Positions 38,141 through 46,501 of a stretch of DNA of 64,000 nucleotides are shown piece by piece. Both the position numbers and the translations under genes were made by a program. The notes below the pieces were generated by a model that had not been told where the DNA came from, did not search any database, and was given only the letters and a program-made list of their open reading frames with translations. Each line of letters starts with the position of its first letter. Positions within the stretch are counted from its first letter, which is position 1. Origin of the DNA: G963422445 sp963422445 (GTDB lineage: Bacteria; Pseudomonadota; Alphaproteobacteria; Thalassobaculales; Thalassobaculaceae); NCBI GenBank assembly GCA_963422445.2, contig OY729512.2, forward strand, positions 3,100,001 through 3,164,000. The letters run 5' to 3'.

Positions 38141-38338
38141 GTCATATCATGTCGGCTGCCATATATGAAAAAACCTTCATCTACAAACATCTCTCGAACC
38201 ATCATAACCATATCTATAATTCGGTACACTGTCTAATCTGTAAAGTGTGAACAGGCAGTGGGTGATGGCGGGAGCCCATCTGATCCGCCCGGTTGCGCCA
38301 CCGGCAAACCGAATCAGTTCCGGATCGTCGGTTGGAAA

Positions 38339-38476
38339 TCAGACGACGAACGCGGCCAGCCCGGCAAGCGTCACGATAATCAGGACGATTGATACCTTGA
38401 TCACGGTTGTGACATTATCATAACTTTCCTGATGAAATCGGTAGTCTGGATCGTTCTTCGTTTGCTTGGTGGCCAT
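38339..38476 (-). CDS. aa3-type cytochrome c oxidase subunit IV-like small membrane protein
   Basis: A 45-residue protein that starts at ATG 38476. It has a polar N-terminus (ATKQTKNDPDYRFHQESYDN) and a single helix (VIKVSIVLIIVTLAGLAAFV). Size and plan match the tiny subunit IV of alphaproteobacterial aa3 cytochrome oxidases, which binds beside subunits I and III in the inner membrane. It lies 35 bp after purN on the same strand. The sequence is short, so the family call is moderate, but the frame and layout look real. Confidence 0.55.
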   Translation of the reverse strand: MATKQTKNDPDYRFHQESYDNVTTVIKVSIVLIIVTLAGLAAFVV

Positions 38477-38511
38477 GCTGCCTTCCCGGTTCAGTTGGTC
38501 TCGTCAAAGCT

Positions 38512-39255
38512 CTATAAATCACCGACAATGGTTCCGCCAAGCCGAAAATTCTGTTCCATCACCGCTTCGACCTGTCCGTCGCTGTTGAGGATTGTCATTT
38601 TTCCAGCCTCGACGATGACACGCTCTTCGGCGAACAACCGTAATGCCACCGGATAGATCTTGTGTTCTTGTTCGAGCACGCGGGCCGCAAGCCGCTCCGG
38701 GGTATCGCCATCGCGGATATTAACATGCGCCTGAAGGATGCACGGGCCTGCATCAAGGTCAGGTGTTACCAGATGCACCGTGCACCCTGCTTTCCTGACA
38801 TTCGCGGCAAGCGCCCGGCGGTGCGTATCGAGACCGCGGAACGCGGGCAGCAGGCTCGGATGGATATTCAGCATTCGGTCGCTCCAGCGCTCCACGAAAT
38901 CCGACGTCAGAATCCGCATGAAGCCAGCCAGGCAGACGATGTCACAGCTTGCAACGACAAGAGCTGTGTCAAGCGCGGCATCGAAAGACGCGCGGTCGGC
39001 AAAGTCCCGATGCGGAATGACCGCTGTGGGGATCCCGGCTGCGTCTGCCCGGGCGATTGCCCGCGCGCCGGGGCGGTTACAAATGAGCAGCACGATCCGC
39101 GCAGGAAACGACGGATCCGCGCAGGCATCGATCAGAGCTTGAAGATTGCTGCCGTTACCGGAAGCCAGGACGCCGACGCGCTTTCGTCCGTCGGCGCCGA
39201 CCGCGTTATTTCCGGCTTTCGACCCGTGAACGGGAACAGGACGATCAGGCCTCAT
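38512..39255 (-). CDS. purN: Phosphoribosylglycinamide formyltransferase
   Basis: A 247-residue PurN. It transfers a formyl group from 10-formyl-tetrahydrofolate to GAR in purine synthesis. GVLASGNGSNLQALIDA binds the phosphate, NIHPSLLPAF carries the catalytic Asn and His, and TVHLVTPDLDAGP holds the catalytic Asp. It overlaps the upstream purM by 4 bp, the usual purMN operon. The protein has about 25 extra residues at the N-terminus before the conserved start, so a GTG nearer the conserved core is possible. Confidence 0.93.
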   Translation of the reverse strand: MRPDRPVPVHGSKAGNNAVGADGRKRVGVLASGNGSNLQALIDACADPSFPARIVLLICNRPGARAIARADAAGIPTAVIPHRDFADRASFDAALDTALVVASCDIVCLAGFMRILTSDFVERWSDRMLNIHPSLLPAFRGLDTHRRALAANVRKAGCTVHLVTPDLDAGPCILQAHVNIRDGDTPERLAARVLEQEHKIYPVALRLFAEERVIVEAGKMTILNSDGQVEAVMEQNFRLGGTIVGDL

Positions 39256-40331
39256 TCGGACCAGCTTTCCAGGTTTTCCAGAATCATCGCCGGTTGACCA
39301 TCGTTCCGCGGTTCCAGCTGTCCCAACCGGTAGACTGTTTCACCGGCCTTTTCGAGACATGCGGTTACGGTCTCGACCGACTCCGGCGCAACGAATGCCA
39401 TCATGCCGATTCCGCAGTTGAATGTGCGTGCCAGTTCAGAGGCTTCAATGTCGCCTGTTGCGCGGAGCCAGAGGAATACCGGGGGCAGGATCCATGCCGA
39501 CATGTCGATGCGGGCGGTGAGTGAATCGGGAAAAGCGCGTGGCGGGTTTTCGATCAGACCGCCACCGGTGATATGCGCCAATCCGTGCACGCCGCCGCCG
39601 GCCACCGCGGCCAGACAGGATCGCGTGTAGATCCGGGTTGGTTCGAGCACCATGTCCGCCAGACGGCGGCCGGGCGCAAACGGACACGTGGCGTCAAGCG
39701 CGGTCCCGGTAACCTCGATCACCCGGCGTGCCAGCGACAGGCCGTTCGCATGCAAGCCGGAGGACGCAAGCCCGAGGATGACATCGCCGGCTTGGGCCTT
39801 GTCGCCGTCGAGCAAGCTGTCGCGCTCAACCGCGCCCACGGCAAATCCCGCCAGATCGTAATCGCCGTCGCAATACATTCCCGGCATTTCGGCGGTCTCG
39901 CCGCCGATCAGGGCACAACCGGCGATTCGGCACCCTTCGGCTATGCCTGCGATGACGGCCTGCGCAGTTTCGAGCGAAAGACATCCGGTCGCGTAGTAAT
40001 CAAGGAAAAACAGCGGCTCCGCCCCCTGAACGACCAGATCGTTGACGCACATGGCAACCAGATCGATGCCGACAGTGTCATGCTGCCCGGTTTCGATCGC
40101 GAGACGCAACTTGGTGCCGACACCGTCGGTTGCGGCAACCAGTAACGGGTCGCGATAGCCGCAGGCCTTGAGATCGAAGATGCTGCCAAAGCCGCCAAGC
40201 GCGCTGTCGGCGCCGGGCCGGGCGGTCGCTGCGACCCGCGGCCCGATTGCCGTAACAAGCTGCTCACCGGCATCGATATCGACGCCGGCGTCACGATAGG
40301 TTAGTGGGTGACTGGAAACGGGATGTCTGAT
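39252..40331 (-). CDS. purM: Phosphoribosylformylglycinamidine cyclo-ligase, apparent ATC start
   Basis: PurM closes the imidazole ring of AIR using ATP. Conserved PurM text begins at LTYRDAGVDIDAG and continues through GGFGSIFDLKACGYRDP and ATDGVGTKLRLA, then GLIENPPRAFP near the end. Between the upstream in-frame TAA (about 40368) and TDGVGTK there is no ATG, GTG or TTG. A good ribosome site (ggagggt, 40335-40341) sits 3 bp before an ATC at 40331, giving 359 residues, a normal PurM length. The first ATG (40109) would remove the nucleotide-binding N-terminus. Either initiation is at ATC, or the start codon carries a mutation or base-call error. Confidence 0.85.
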   Translation of the reverse strand: MRHPVSSHPLTYRDAGVDIDAGEQLVTAIGPRVAATARPGADSALGGFGSIFDLKACGYRDPLLVAATDGVGTKLRLAIETGQHDTVGIDLVAMCVNDLVVQGAEPLFFLDYYATGCLSLETAQAVIAGIAEGCRIAGCALIGGETAEMPGMYCDGDYDLAGFAVGAVERDSLLDGDKAQAGDVILGLASSGLHANGLSLARRVIEVTGTALDATCPFAPGRRLADMVLEPTRIYTRSCLAAVAGGGVHGLAHITGGGLIENPPRAFPDSLTARIDMSAWILPPVFLWLRATGDIEASELARTFNCGIGMMAFVAPESVETVTACLEKAGETVYRLGQLEPRNDGQPAMILENLESWSE

Positions 40332-40334
40332 GGC

Positions 40335-40341
40335 ACCCTCC
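40335..40341 (-). promoter_or_regulatory. Ribosome binding site of purM
   Basis: On the minus strand it reads ggagggt, followed by gcc and then ATC. It is the only strong Shine-Dalgarno sequence near the conserved PurM N-terminus and it decides the proposed start. Confidence 0.5.
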
Positions 40342-40479
40342 GCGGCAATGCGTTACGATGGGGATCTTTCAATGACGCCCGAGTTCATCATATTGCAGAT
40401 TCCCATGTCATGGCCATATCTGCACCTTATGGTATGAGCAACCTGAGAAGGGCAGGATGGATTTGCGGCGGGAGGATCA

Positions 40480-41652
40480 ATGAAGACATTCTGGCGCTTC
40501 GTCACGAGCATCGTGTTCGCGGTTCTGGCTGGCGCCGTACCGGGATATACCCAGACCGGTTCTGACGTATTCGTGATCGCCCCGGTCGCTGTAGACGTGA
40601 CTGCGGAGAGTGCGCATGTCGCCCGGTCGCAGGCTCTGGCGAACGGGCAGATCATGGCTTGGGAACGTTTGATCGCACGGCTGACGTTGCCGGAAGACAG
40701 CGCCAGGCTGGAACCGGTTGATGCTGAAGACCTGACCACTCTCGTTCAAGGGTATGAAGTACTGCGGGAGCGAACCTCGGCGGTGCGTTATCTGGCGGAT
40801 CTGTCGATCAGTTTCGATGATCATGCCGTACGTCGGTGGCTGTCGACTGCCGGTGTTCGCTTTGCCGAGACGCCGAGCCGTCCGGTTCTGGTCGTGCCGA
40901 TCCTGATCGGAACCGAAAACGCGGTGCTCTGGGAAGATCCGAATGGCTGGCGCGATGTCTGGCAGAATTTGCCAGACAGGGACGGACTGGTGCCGGTCGT
41001 GGTTCCCTACGGCGATCTGGCCGATATCAGGGACCTCACGACCTTGCAGGCTTTGCAGGGTGACAAGGCGTCACTGTATGCCGTGGCAAGGCGCTACGGC
41101 GCCGACCGGGTTGTTGTAGCCGAGGCGACCTGGTATCGCAACCGGCAGGATAACCGGCCGGTTGTCGAACTTCTTGCCCGGCCCATTGTGTCCGAATCGG
41201 TTGCCGATCCGCCGATTTATGTCCTGAAGGGACAGAATGTTGATGAGTTGGATCGCCTGTTCGCCGATGGCGTCAAGCGGATGGTTGACGATCTGACCGC
41301 GTCCTGGAAGCGTGCCAATCTGGTTGACCCGGCTGTCGAGGTCCGGGTGACGGCACGTGTGCCCATCGCCGGTTTCGAGTATTGGCTGTTGATTCGTGAA
41401 CGTATGTCGGAGGTCGGCATTCTTCGGCGCGCGGAACTCCTGCGGTTGTCGCGCCGCGAAGCTCTGATGAACCTTTGGATCAACGGCGATGTCGCGCAAC
41501 TGCGCAATGCATTGCAACAACAGGAACTCGCGCTTCATGACGGCCGCGAAGAGTATGTCCTGACCACGCGGGACCAACTGCCTCCGACAGATGATCTGCC
41601 AGAGGGCAACCGGTCGCGGCTCCCGTCCGTGTCTCCGGCCGTTATCCAGTAA
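40480..41652 (+). CDS. DUF2066 domain protein, exported
   Basis: A 390-residue protein with a signal peptide (FVTSIVFAVLAGAVPGYTQ). DUF2066 text spans the N-terminal 300 residues, including ANGQIMAWERLIARLTLP. The family is typical of alpha- and gammaproteobacteria and its function is not established; it is periplasmic. It is divergent from purM and leads an operon with the permease and hdaA genes. This neighbourhood recurs in Rhodospirillales, which helps the call. Confidence 0.8.
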   Translation: MKTFWRFVTSIVFAVLAGAVPGYTQTGSDVFVIAPVAVDVTAESAHVARSQALANGQIMAWERLIARLTLPEDSARLEPVDAEDLTTLVQGYEVLRERTSAVRYLADLSISFDDHAVRRWLSTAGVRFAETPSRPVLVVPILIGTENAVLWEDPNGWRDVWQNLPDRDGLVPVVVPYGDLADIRDLTTLQALQGDKASLYAVARRYGADRVVVAEATWYRNRQDNRPVVELLARPIVSESVADPPIYVLKGQNVDELDRLFADGVKRMVDDLTASWKRANLVDPAVEVRVTARVPIAGFEYWLLIRERMSEVGILRRAELLRLSRREALMNLWINGDVAQLRNALQQQELALHDGREEYVLTTRDQLPPTDDLPEGNRSRLPSVSPAVIQ

Positions 41653-41667
41653 ACGGAAGCCTGGCGA

Positions 41668-42771
41668 ATGACAAGACGTGAACGGGCCCTGTTCTGGGTT
41701 GCACTGATCGCGGCCGGATTTGCAGGGCTTTATGTTCTGAGCGAGGTGCTGCTGCCATTTGTTGCCGGGATGGCCATTGCGTATTTCTTCGATCCGGTGG
41801 TCGATCGATGCGAGCGGGCAGGGTGCTCGCGCACGATCGGAACCACGATCGTCCTGATCGGGTTTCTGGCCACCATGGCAGGATTTGTACTCCTGCTGGT
41901 ACCGGTGCTGAATGCCCAGATCCTGCGCCTTGTAGAGTTTGTGCCACGGGTCTTTCAGCATCTCGAGCCGATCGTGACCCCGGTCCTCGATCAGTTCGAC
42001 GTGAGCACGGACGGAACCGCCGCCCTCAAGAAATTTCCGGCGCTTGCCGGAGAGAGCCTCAAATGGGCGGCGAACGTGCTGAAGCGGCTGGTTAGCGGCG
42101 GGGTGGCGATCGCCAACGTGATCTCGCTAATTCTGATTACACCCGTCGTCGCCTTCTATCTGCTGCGGGACTGGGACCGCATGGTCAATCGGGTTGATGG
42201 CTGGCTACCCCATGCACAGCACGAGGTCATCAGGGCCCAGATGACGGAAATCGATCGGACATTGGCTGGTTATGTCCGGGGCCAGGGCAGTGTCTGCATC
42301 ATCCTCGCAGTGTTCTATGCGGTAGGGTTGAGCCTTGCCGGACTTGATTTCGGGCTCGTGATCGGTCTGATCGTAGGTCTGATTTCTTTCGTGCCGTTTG
42401 TCGGCGCCATAGTTGGCGGTTTGTTGAGCGTTGGTCTGGCTGCAGTTCAGTTCGACAGCGTGACACCGGTTGTCGTTGTCGTCGCGATTTTCGTTGTCGG
42501 CCAGATTCTCGAAGGGAATGTGCTGACCCCCAAGCTGGTCGGCGACGCGATCGATCTGCATCCGGTCTGGCTGATCTTCGGGCTGCTCGCCGGCGGAGCG
42601 TTGTTCGGACTGGTCGGCGTCCTTCTGGCGATTCCGGCAGCCGCAGTGATCGGTGTCCTGACCCGCTTTGCGCTCTCGCGCTATCTCGCCAGCCCGTTGC
42701 ATTTGCAAGGCATTCCACCGGCCGATGATTCGGGTTCGACGCCGGACGATACGAGCGATGATCGGACATGA
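41668..42771 (+). CDS. AI-2E family (PerM-like) transporter
   Basis: A 367-residue membrane protein with about eight helices. Family features are the N-terminal LPFVAGMAIAYFFDPVVDR, the central YVRGQGSVCIILAVFYAVGL and LIVGLISFVPFVGAIVGG, and the late EGNVLTPKLVGDAIDLHPVW. Members export AI-2 or act as permeases or antiporters; the substrate here is unknown. The gene starts 15 bp after the DUF2066 gene and overlaps hdaA by ATGA. Confidence 0.9.
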   Translation: MTRRERALFWVALIAAGFAGLYVLSEVLLPFVAGMAIAYFFDPVVDRCERAGCSRTIGTTIVLIGFLATMAGFVLLLVPVLNAQILRLVEFVPRVFQHLEPIVTPVLDQFDVSTDGTAALKKFPALAGESLKWAANVLKRLVSGGVAIANVISLILITPVVAFYLLRDWDRMVNRVDGWLPHAQHEVIRAQMTEIDRTLAGYVRGQGSVCIILAVFYAVGLSLAGLDFGLVIGLIVGLISFVPFVGAIVGGLLSVGLAAVQFDSVTPVVVVVAIFVVGQILEGNVLTPKLVGDAIDLHPVWLIFGLLAGGALFGLVGVLLAIPAAAVIGVLTRFALSRYLASPLHLQGIPPADDSGSTPDDTSDDRT

Positions 42772-43466
42772 CTGCGGACGCCACGCGGCAACTTGTGCTG
42801 GACCTCGGCCATCGTCCCGCATTCAGCAGGGATGATTTTCTGGTGTCCAACTGCAACGCCGTGGCTGTCGGCTGGGTTGATCGCTGGCCGGACTGGCCGG
42901 ACGGGATGACCGGTCTCAACCTGACCGGATCGCCTGCTTGCGGCAAGACCCATCTCGCCGCCGCATGGTGCCTGCGCAGCGCGGCCGCCTGGATCGATAC
43001 GGGACCGACATCCTTTGCCGCAGCGGCCGGCGCTCTGGGCCGGTCCGTGCATGCCGTGATCGATGGGTTCGACGAAACGTGGGCCGGCGAACCGATCCTT
43101 CATCTTTACAACATGGTCCGGGAACGGCGCGGTACCCTAATGTTGTCGAGCGTCGAACCGGTGACCCGTTTGCGCTGCCAACCGCCCGATCTCGCGTCCC
43201 GTCTGGCGACGCTGACGTCGATCCCTATCGGCAAACCGGACGATGTCCTGCTCGCCGGCGTCCTCTCGAAGCTGCTTTTTGACCGGCAGATGCAGGTCGG
43301 CGAAAGGATACTGTATTATCTGGTCAGCCGAATGGAGCGTTCCTTTGCGGAAGCGGCTACATTGGTCAGACTGCTGGACGAAACTTCGCTCGCAACCGGC
43401 CGTCCGGTGACCTTGCCGCTTGTTCGAGAGGTTCTGGCCGCGCGAGGTGCTGAAAACACGTCATAA
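42768..43466 (+). CDS. hdaA: HdaA-type DnaA regulatory ATPase
   Basis: A 232-residue protein. The opening RQLVLDLGHRPAFSRDDF contains the QLxLxL-like clamp-binding motif near residue 8. The Walker A motif is GSPACGKT (54-61), and the AAA+ small domain follows. HdaA binds the beta clamp and stimulates ATP hydrolysis by DnaA, which limits re-initiation of replication. It lacks the DnaA C-terminal DNA-binding domain, as expected. It is the third gene in the DUF2066-permease-hdaA operon. Confidence 0.88.
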   Translation: MTADATRQLVLDLGHRPAFSRDDFLVSNCNAVAVGWVDRWPDWPDGMTGLNLTGSPACGKTHLAAAWCLRSAAAWIDTGPTSFAAAAGALGRSVHAVIDGFDETWAGEPILHLYNMVRERRGTLMLSSVEPVTRLRCQPPDLASRLATLTSIPIGKPDDVLLAGVLSKLLFDRQMQVGERILYYLVSRMERSFAEAATLVRLLDETSLATGRPVTLPLVREVLAARGAENTS

Positions 43467-43477
43467 GGAGACATCGG

Positions 43478-44257
43478 ATGGATTTGGGAATAGCTGGCAA
43501 GAGTGCCCTCGTTTGCGCCGCGAGCAAAGGGCTGGGCCGAGCTTGCGCCGAGGCGTTGGCAGAGGCCGGAGCCCTGGTCACGATCTGTTCACGCACGGAA
43601 GAGGATATCAACGCGACCGCAAAGGTGATCGCGGCGAGCTACGGCACGACCGTCAGGGCGGTTACCTGCGATATCACGTCCGACGCAGGCCGCAAGGCTG
43701 CGCTGGCGACTGCTGGCGATGTCGATATCCTGGTTAACAATGCTGGCGGACCGCCGCCCGGCAACTTCCGTGACTGGAGTCGTGACGACTGGATCAGCGC
43801 GGTAGACGCTAATATGTTGACGGCCGTCGAGCTGATCAAGGCGACTGTCGATGACATGATGTGGCGCGGGTTCGGTCGAATCGTCAACATCACGTCGGCT
43901 GCTGTCAAATCCCCGATTGCAATTCTTGGGTTGTCGAATGGCGCCCGCGCCGGTCTGACCGGATTCTGTGCCGGAATCGCGCGCGAGACGGTGCGCTCCG
44001 GTGTGACCATCAATGGCCTGTTGCCGGGACCCTTCGAGACCGATCGGTTGCGCGGCAACATTGCTGCGCGGGCCAAGGCGGCCGACAAAAGCTACGATGA
44101 GATGTATGAAATCGCCACCGCCGAAAATCCCGCCGGACGCTTTGGCACGGCGGAGGAATTCGGCAAGACCTGCGCGTTCCTGTGCAGCCAGCACGCAGGT
44201 TTCATCAACGGACAAAACATCCTTATGGATGGTGGTGCTTTCCGCAGCTCGCTGTAA
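43478..44257 (+). CDS. SDR family oxidoreductase lacking the YxxxK pair
   Basis: A 259-residue short-chain dehydrogenase fold. The dinucleotide site is CAASKGLGRACAE (13-25), and NNAGGPPPG and the serine in NITSAAV follow. Where YxxxK is expected the text is LSNGARAGLTGF, with Asn and Arg in place of Tyr and Lys. A subgroup of SDR proteins shares this pattern, so it may bind cofactor but react differently or not reduce at all. SDR_c C-terminal GQNILMDGGA is normal. It starts 11 bp after hdaA with a ribosome site (aaggaga). Confidence 0.83.
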   Translation: MDLGIAGKSALVCAASKGLGRACAEALAEAGALVTICSRTEEDINATAKVIAASYGTTVRAVTCDITSDAGRKAALATAGDVDILVNNAGGPPPGNFRDWSRDDWISAVDANMLTAVELIKATVDDMMWRGFGRIVNITSAAVKSPIAILGLSNGARAGLTGFCAGIARETVRSGVTINGLLPGPFETDRLRGNIAARAKAADKSYDEMYEIATAENPAGRFGTAEEFGKTCAFLCSQHAGFINGQNILMDGGAFRSSL

Positions 44258-44320
44258 CCGCGCATGCGATGCTGCGACTGCCGGGCCGTTTGACAAGGTC
44301 GGCTGGACCTGATTGACAGC

Positions 44321-46501
44321 TTGAACCCGGTGCCTATCATGAACGTCATCGACATCAACCCCCCAACTGATCTGTCGGCCTCGCCGCAGCGCTTCATCAA
44401 CCGGGAACTGTCTTGGCTGGCGTTCAATGCCCGGGTTCTGGAGGAGGCACGGAATCCGAACTATCCGTTACTGGAACGTCTGCGTTTCCTATCGATTTCG
44501 AGCGCCAATCTCGACGAGTTCTACATGGTTCGGGTCGCGGGTCTCAAAGGTATGGTCAGTGCCGGGGTCTCGACTTCGAGTCCGGAAGGGTTGACCCCGT
44601 CCCAACAACTGCGGGAGATCTCACGGAAAGCGGAAACGTTGCTCGCTGAACAGCAAGACTGTCTGCAGCAATTGCGCAAGGACTTGCGGACGGCGGATTT
44701 CCACTTGGTGGATTACAACGAGTTGACCGAGGATGATCGGACGTGGTTGCAGAATGACTTCCGTGAACAGATTTTTCCGGTATTGACTCCGCTTGCGATT
44801 GATCCGGCGCACCCATTCCCGTTCTTTCCTAATCGCGCTGTCTGCATGGTCCTGCATATTATGCCGCCCGACGGTGGCATGGACATGCAGGCCTTGCTGC
44901 CGCTGCCGGCTCAAATCAACCGTTTCATCCGTTTGCCCGGAGAACAAGTCCGTTACATTGCCGTCGAGCAGGTGATATCGGAAAACGCAGACAGTGTCTT
45001 TCCTGATAGCCAAGTTGAAGTGCAAGGCATCTTCCGGGTTCTCCGCGATAGCGAAATGGAAATTGACGAAGAGGCCGAGGATCTTGTGGTCTCGTTCGAA
45101 TCAGCATTGCGGCGGCGACGGCGCGGTAATGTCATCCGTCTGACGCTGAACACCTCGATGCCGGAAGATCTGCGTCGTTACGTGATCAATGCGCTTGGCT
45201 GTTCAACCGAGGATGTGTTCGCGCTCGGTGAGATGGTGGCGTTGACCGAGCTTTCGCAACTCATCAGTTTGGAGCGACCGGACCTGTTATGGGTACCGTT
45301 CAACGCCCGGTTTCCGGAACGAATTCGTGATTTCGGCGGCGACTGCCTTGCCGCGATCCGAGCCAAGGACATTATTGTCCATCATCCGTACGAGAGTTTT
45401 GATGTTGTTCTCCAGTTCCTGCGTCAGGCGGCAGCGGACCCGGCCGTGATCGCTATCAAACAGACATTGTACCGCACGACCCAGGACTCACCGATTGTCA
45501 ATGCTCTGATCGAGGCCGCAGAATCTGGCAAATCGGTGACGGCCATGGTCGAACTGAAGGCGCGATTTGACGAAGAGACCAACATCCAGCTCGCACGCGA
45601 CCTTGAGCGGGCCGGCGTTCAGGTGGTGTTCGGATTCCTCGATCTCAAGACACATGCGAAGATATCCTTGGTGAACCGCCGTGAGGGAGGGACCCTCTGC
45701 AACTACGCCCATTTCGGGACCGGGAACTATCATCCGATCACCGCCAAGATCTACACCGATCTGTCTTTCTTTACCTGCGATCCGGCGATATGCCGGGATG
45801 CAGCCCGTATGTTCAATTACATGACGGGGTATGCCAAACCGGCCGGACTGGACAAGATTGCGTTGGCGCCGTTGACCTTGCGCGACACGCTGGTTCGTCT
45901 GGTGAAGGCAGAGATGGCGCTGGCAGCGGCCGGTAAGCCGGCCACGATCTGGGCGAAGATGAACGCGTTGGTCGATCCGGAACTGATCGATCTTTTGTAT
46001 ACCGCGTCGCAGGCCGGTGTCCGGATCGACTTCGTGATTCGCGGCATTTGCTGCCTGCGGCCGGGTGTGCCGGGGCTTTCCGAGAACATCCGCGTGCGCA
46101 GCGTCGTCGGGCGGTTTCTGGAACACAGCCGCATCGTCTGTTTTGGTAACGGCCGCACCCTGCCGTCCCCGCATGCGAAAGTCTTCATTTCTTCGGCGGA
46201 CTGGATGCCGCGTAATCTCGATCGTCGAGTCGAGCATCTGGTGCCGATCGAGAACGCGACAGTGCACCGGCAGGTTCTTGACGAGATCATGGGAGCCAAT
46301 CTGAAAGATGAGACCAACAGCTGGACTCTCGCTAGCGACGGTAAGTATACCCGCGAGACGGATGATCATGGCGGGTTTTCGGCGCATATCTATTTCATGA
46401 CCAATCCAAGTCTTTCCGGCCGTGGCAGTGCCTTGCGCATGTCCGTGGCATTGCCGGACGCAGAGTCCGGAGCGGAACAGGACGCAGACATCCATTGCTG
46501 A
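44321..46501 (+). CDS. ppk: Polyphosphate kinase 1
   Basis: A PPK1 of about 720 residues that builds polyphosphate from ATP. Landmarks are RFINRELSWLAFNARVLEE, SSANLDEFYMVRVAG and LVVHHPYESF-like text (IIVHHPYESFDVVL), then YAHFGTGNYHP with the phosphorylated His and HAKVFISSADWMPRNLDRR with the second active-site His. The ATG at 44339 (MNVIDINPP) is an equally good start. The coding end overlaps the ppx start by 7 bp, so the pair is coupled. Confidence 0.94.
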   Translation: MNPVPIMNVIDINPPTDLSASPQRFINRELSWLAFNARVLEEARNPNYPLLERLRFLSISSANLDEFYMVRVAGLKGMVSAGVSTSSPEGLTPSQQLREISRKAETLLAEQQDCLQQLRKDLRTADFHLVDYNELTEDDRTWLQNDFREQIFPVLTPLAIDPAHPFPFFPNRAVCMVLHIMPPDGGMDMQALLPLPAQINRFIRLPGEQVRYIAVEQVISENADSVFPDSQVEVQGIFRVLRDSEMEIDEEAEDLVVSFESALRRRRRGNVIRLTLNTSMPEDLRRYVINALGCSTEDVFALGEMVALTELSQLISLERPDLLWVPFNARFPERIRDFGGDCLAAIRAKDIIVHHPYESFDVVLQFLRQAAADPAVIAIKQTLYRTTQDSPIVNALIEAAESGKSVTAMVELKARFDEETNIQLARDLERAGVQVVFGFLDLKTHAKISLVNRREGGTLCNYAHFGTGNYHPITAKIYTDLSFFTCDPAICRDAARMFNYMTGYAKPAGLDKIALAPLTLRDTLVRLVKAEMALAAAGKPATIWAKMNALVDPELIDLLYTASQAGVRIDFVIRGICCLRPGVPGLSENIRVRSVVGRFLEHSRIVCFGNGRTLPSPHAKVFISSADWMPRNLDRRVEHLVPIENATVHRQVLDEIMGANLKDETNSWTLASDGKYTRETDDHGGFSAHIYFMTNPSLSGRGSALRMSVALPDAESGAEQDADIHC

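Noticed and set aside
36131..38338. Possible CRISPR array downstream of the cas operon
   Set aside because: No regularly spaced repeats are found there; the region is IS remnants and one pair of inverted arms.
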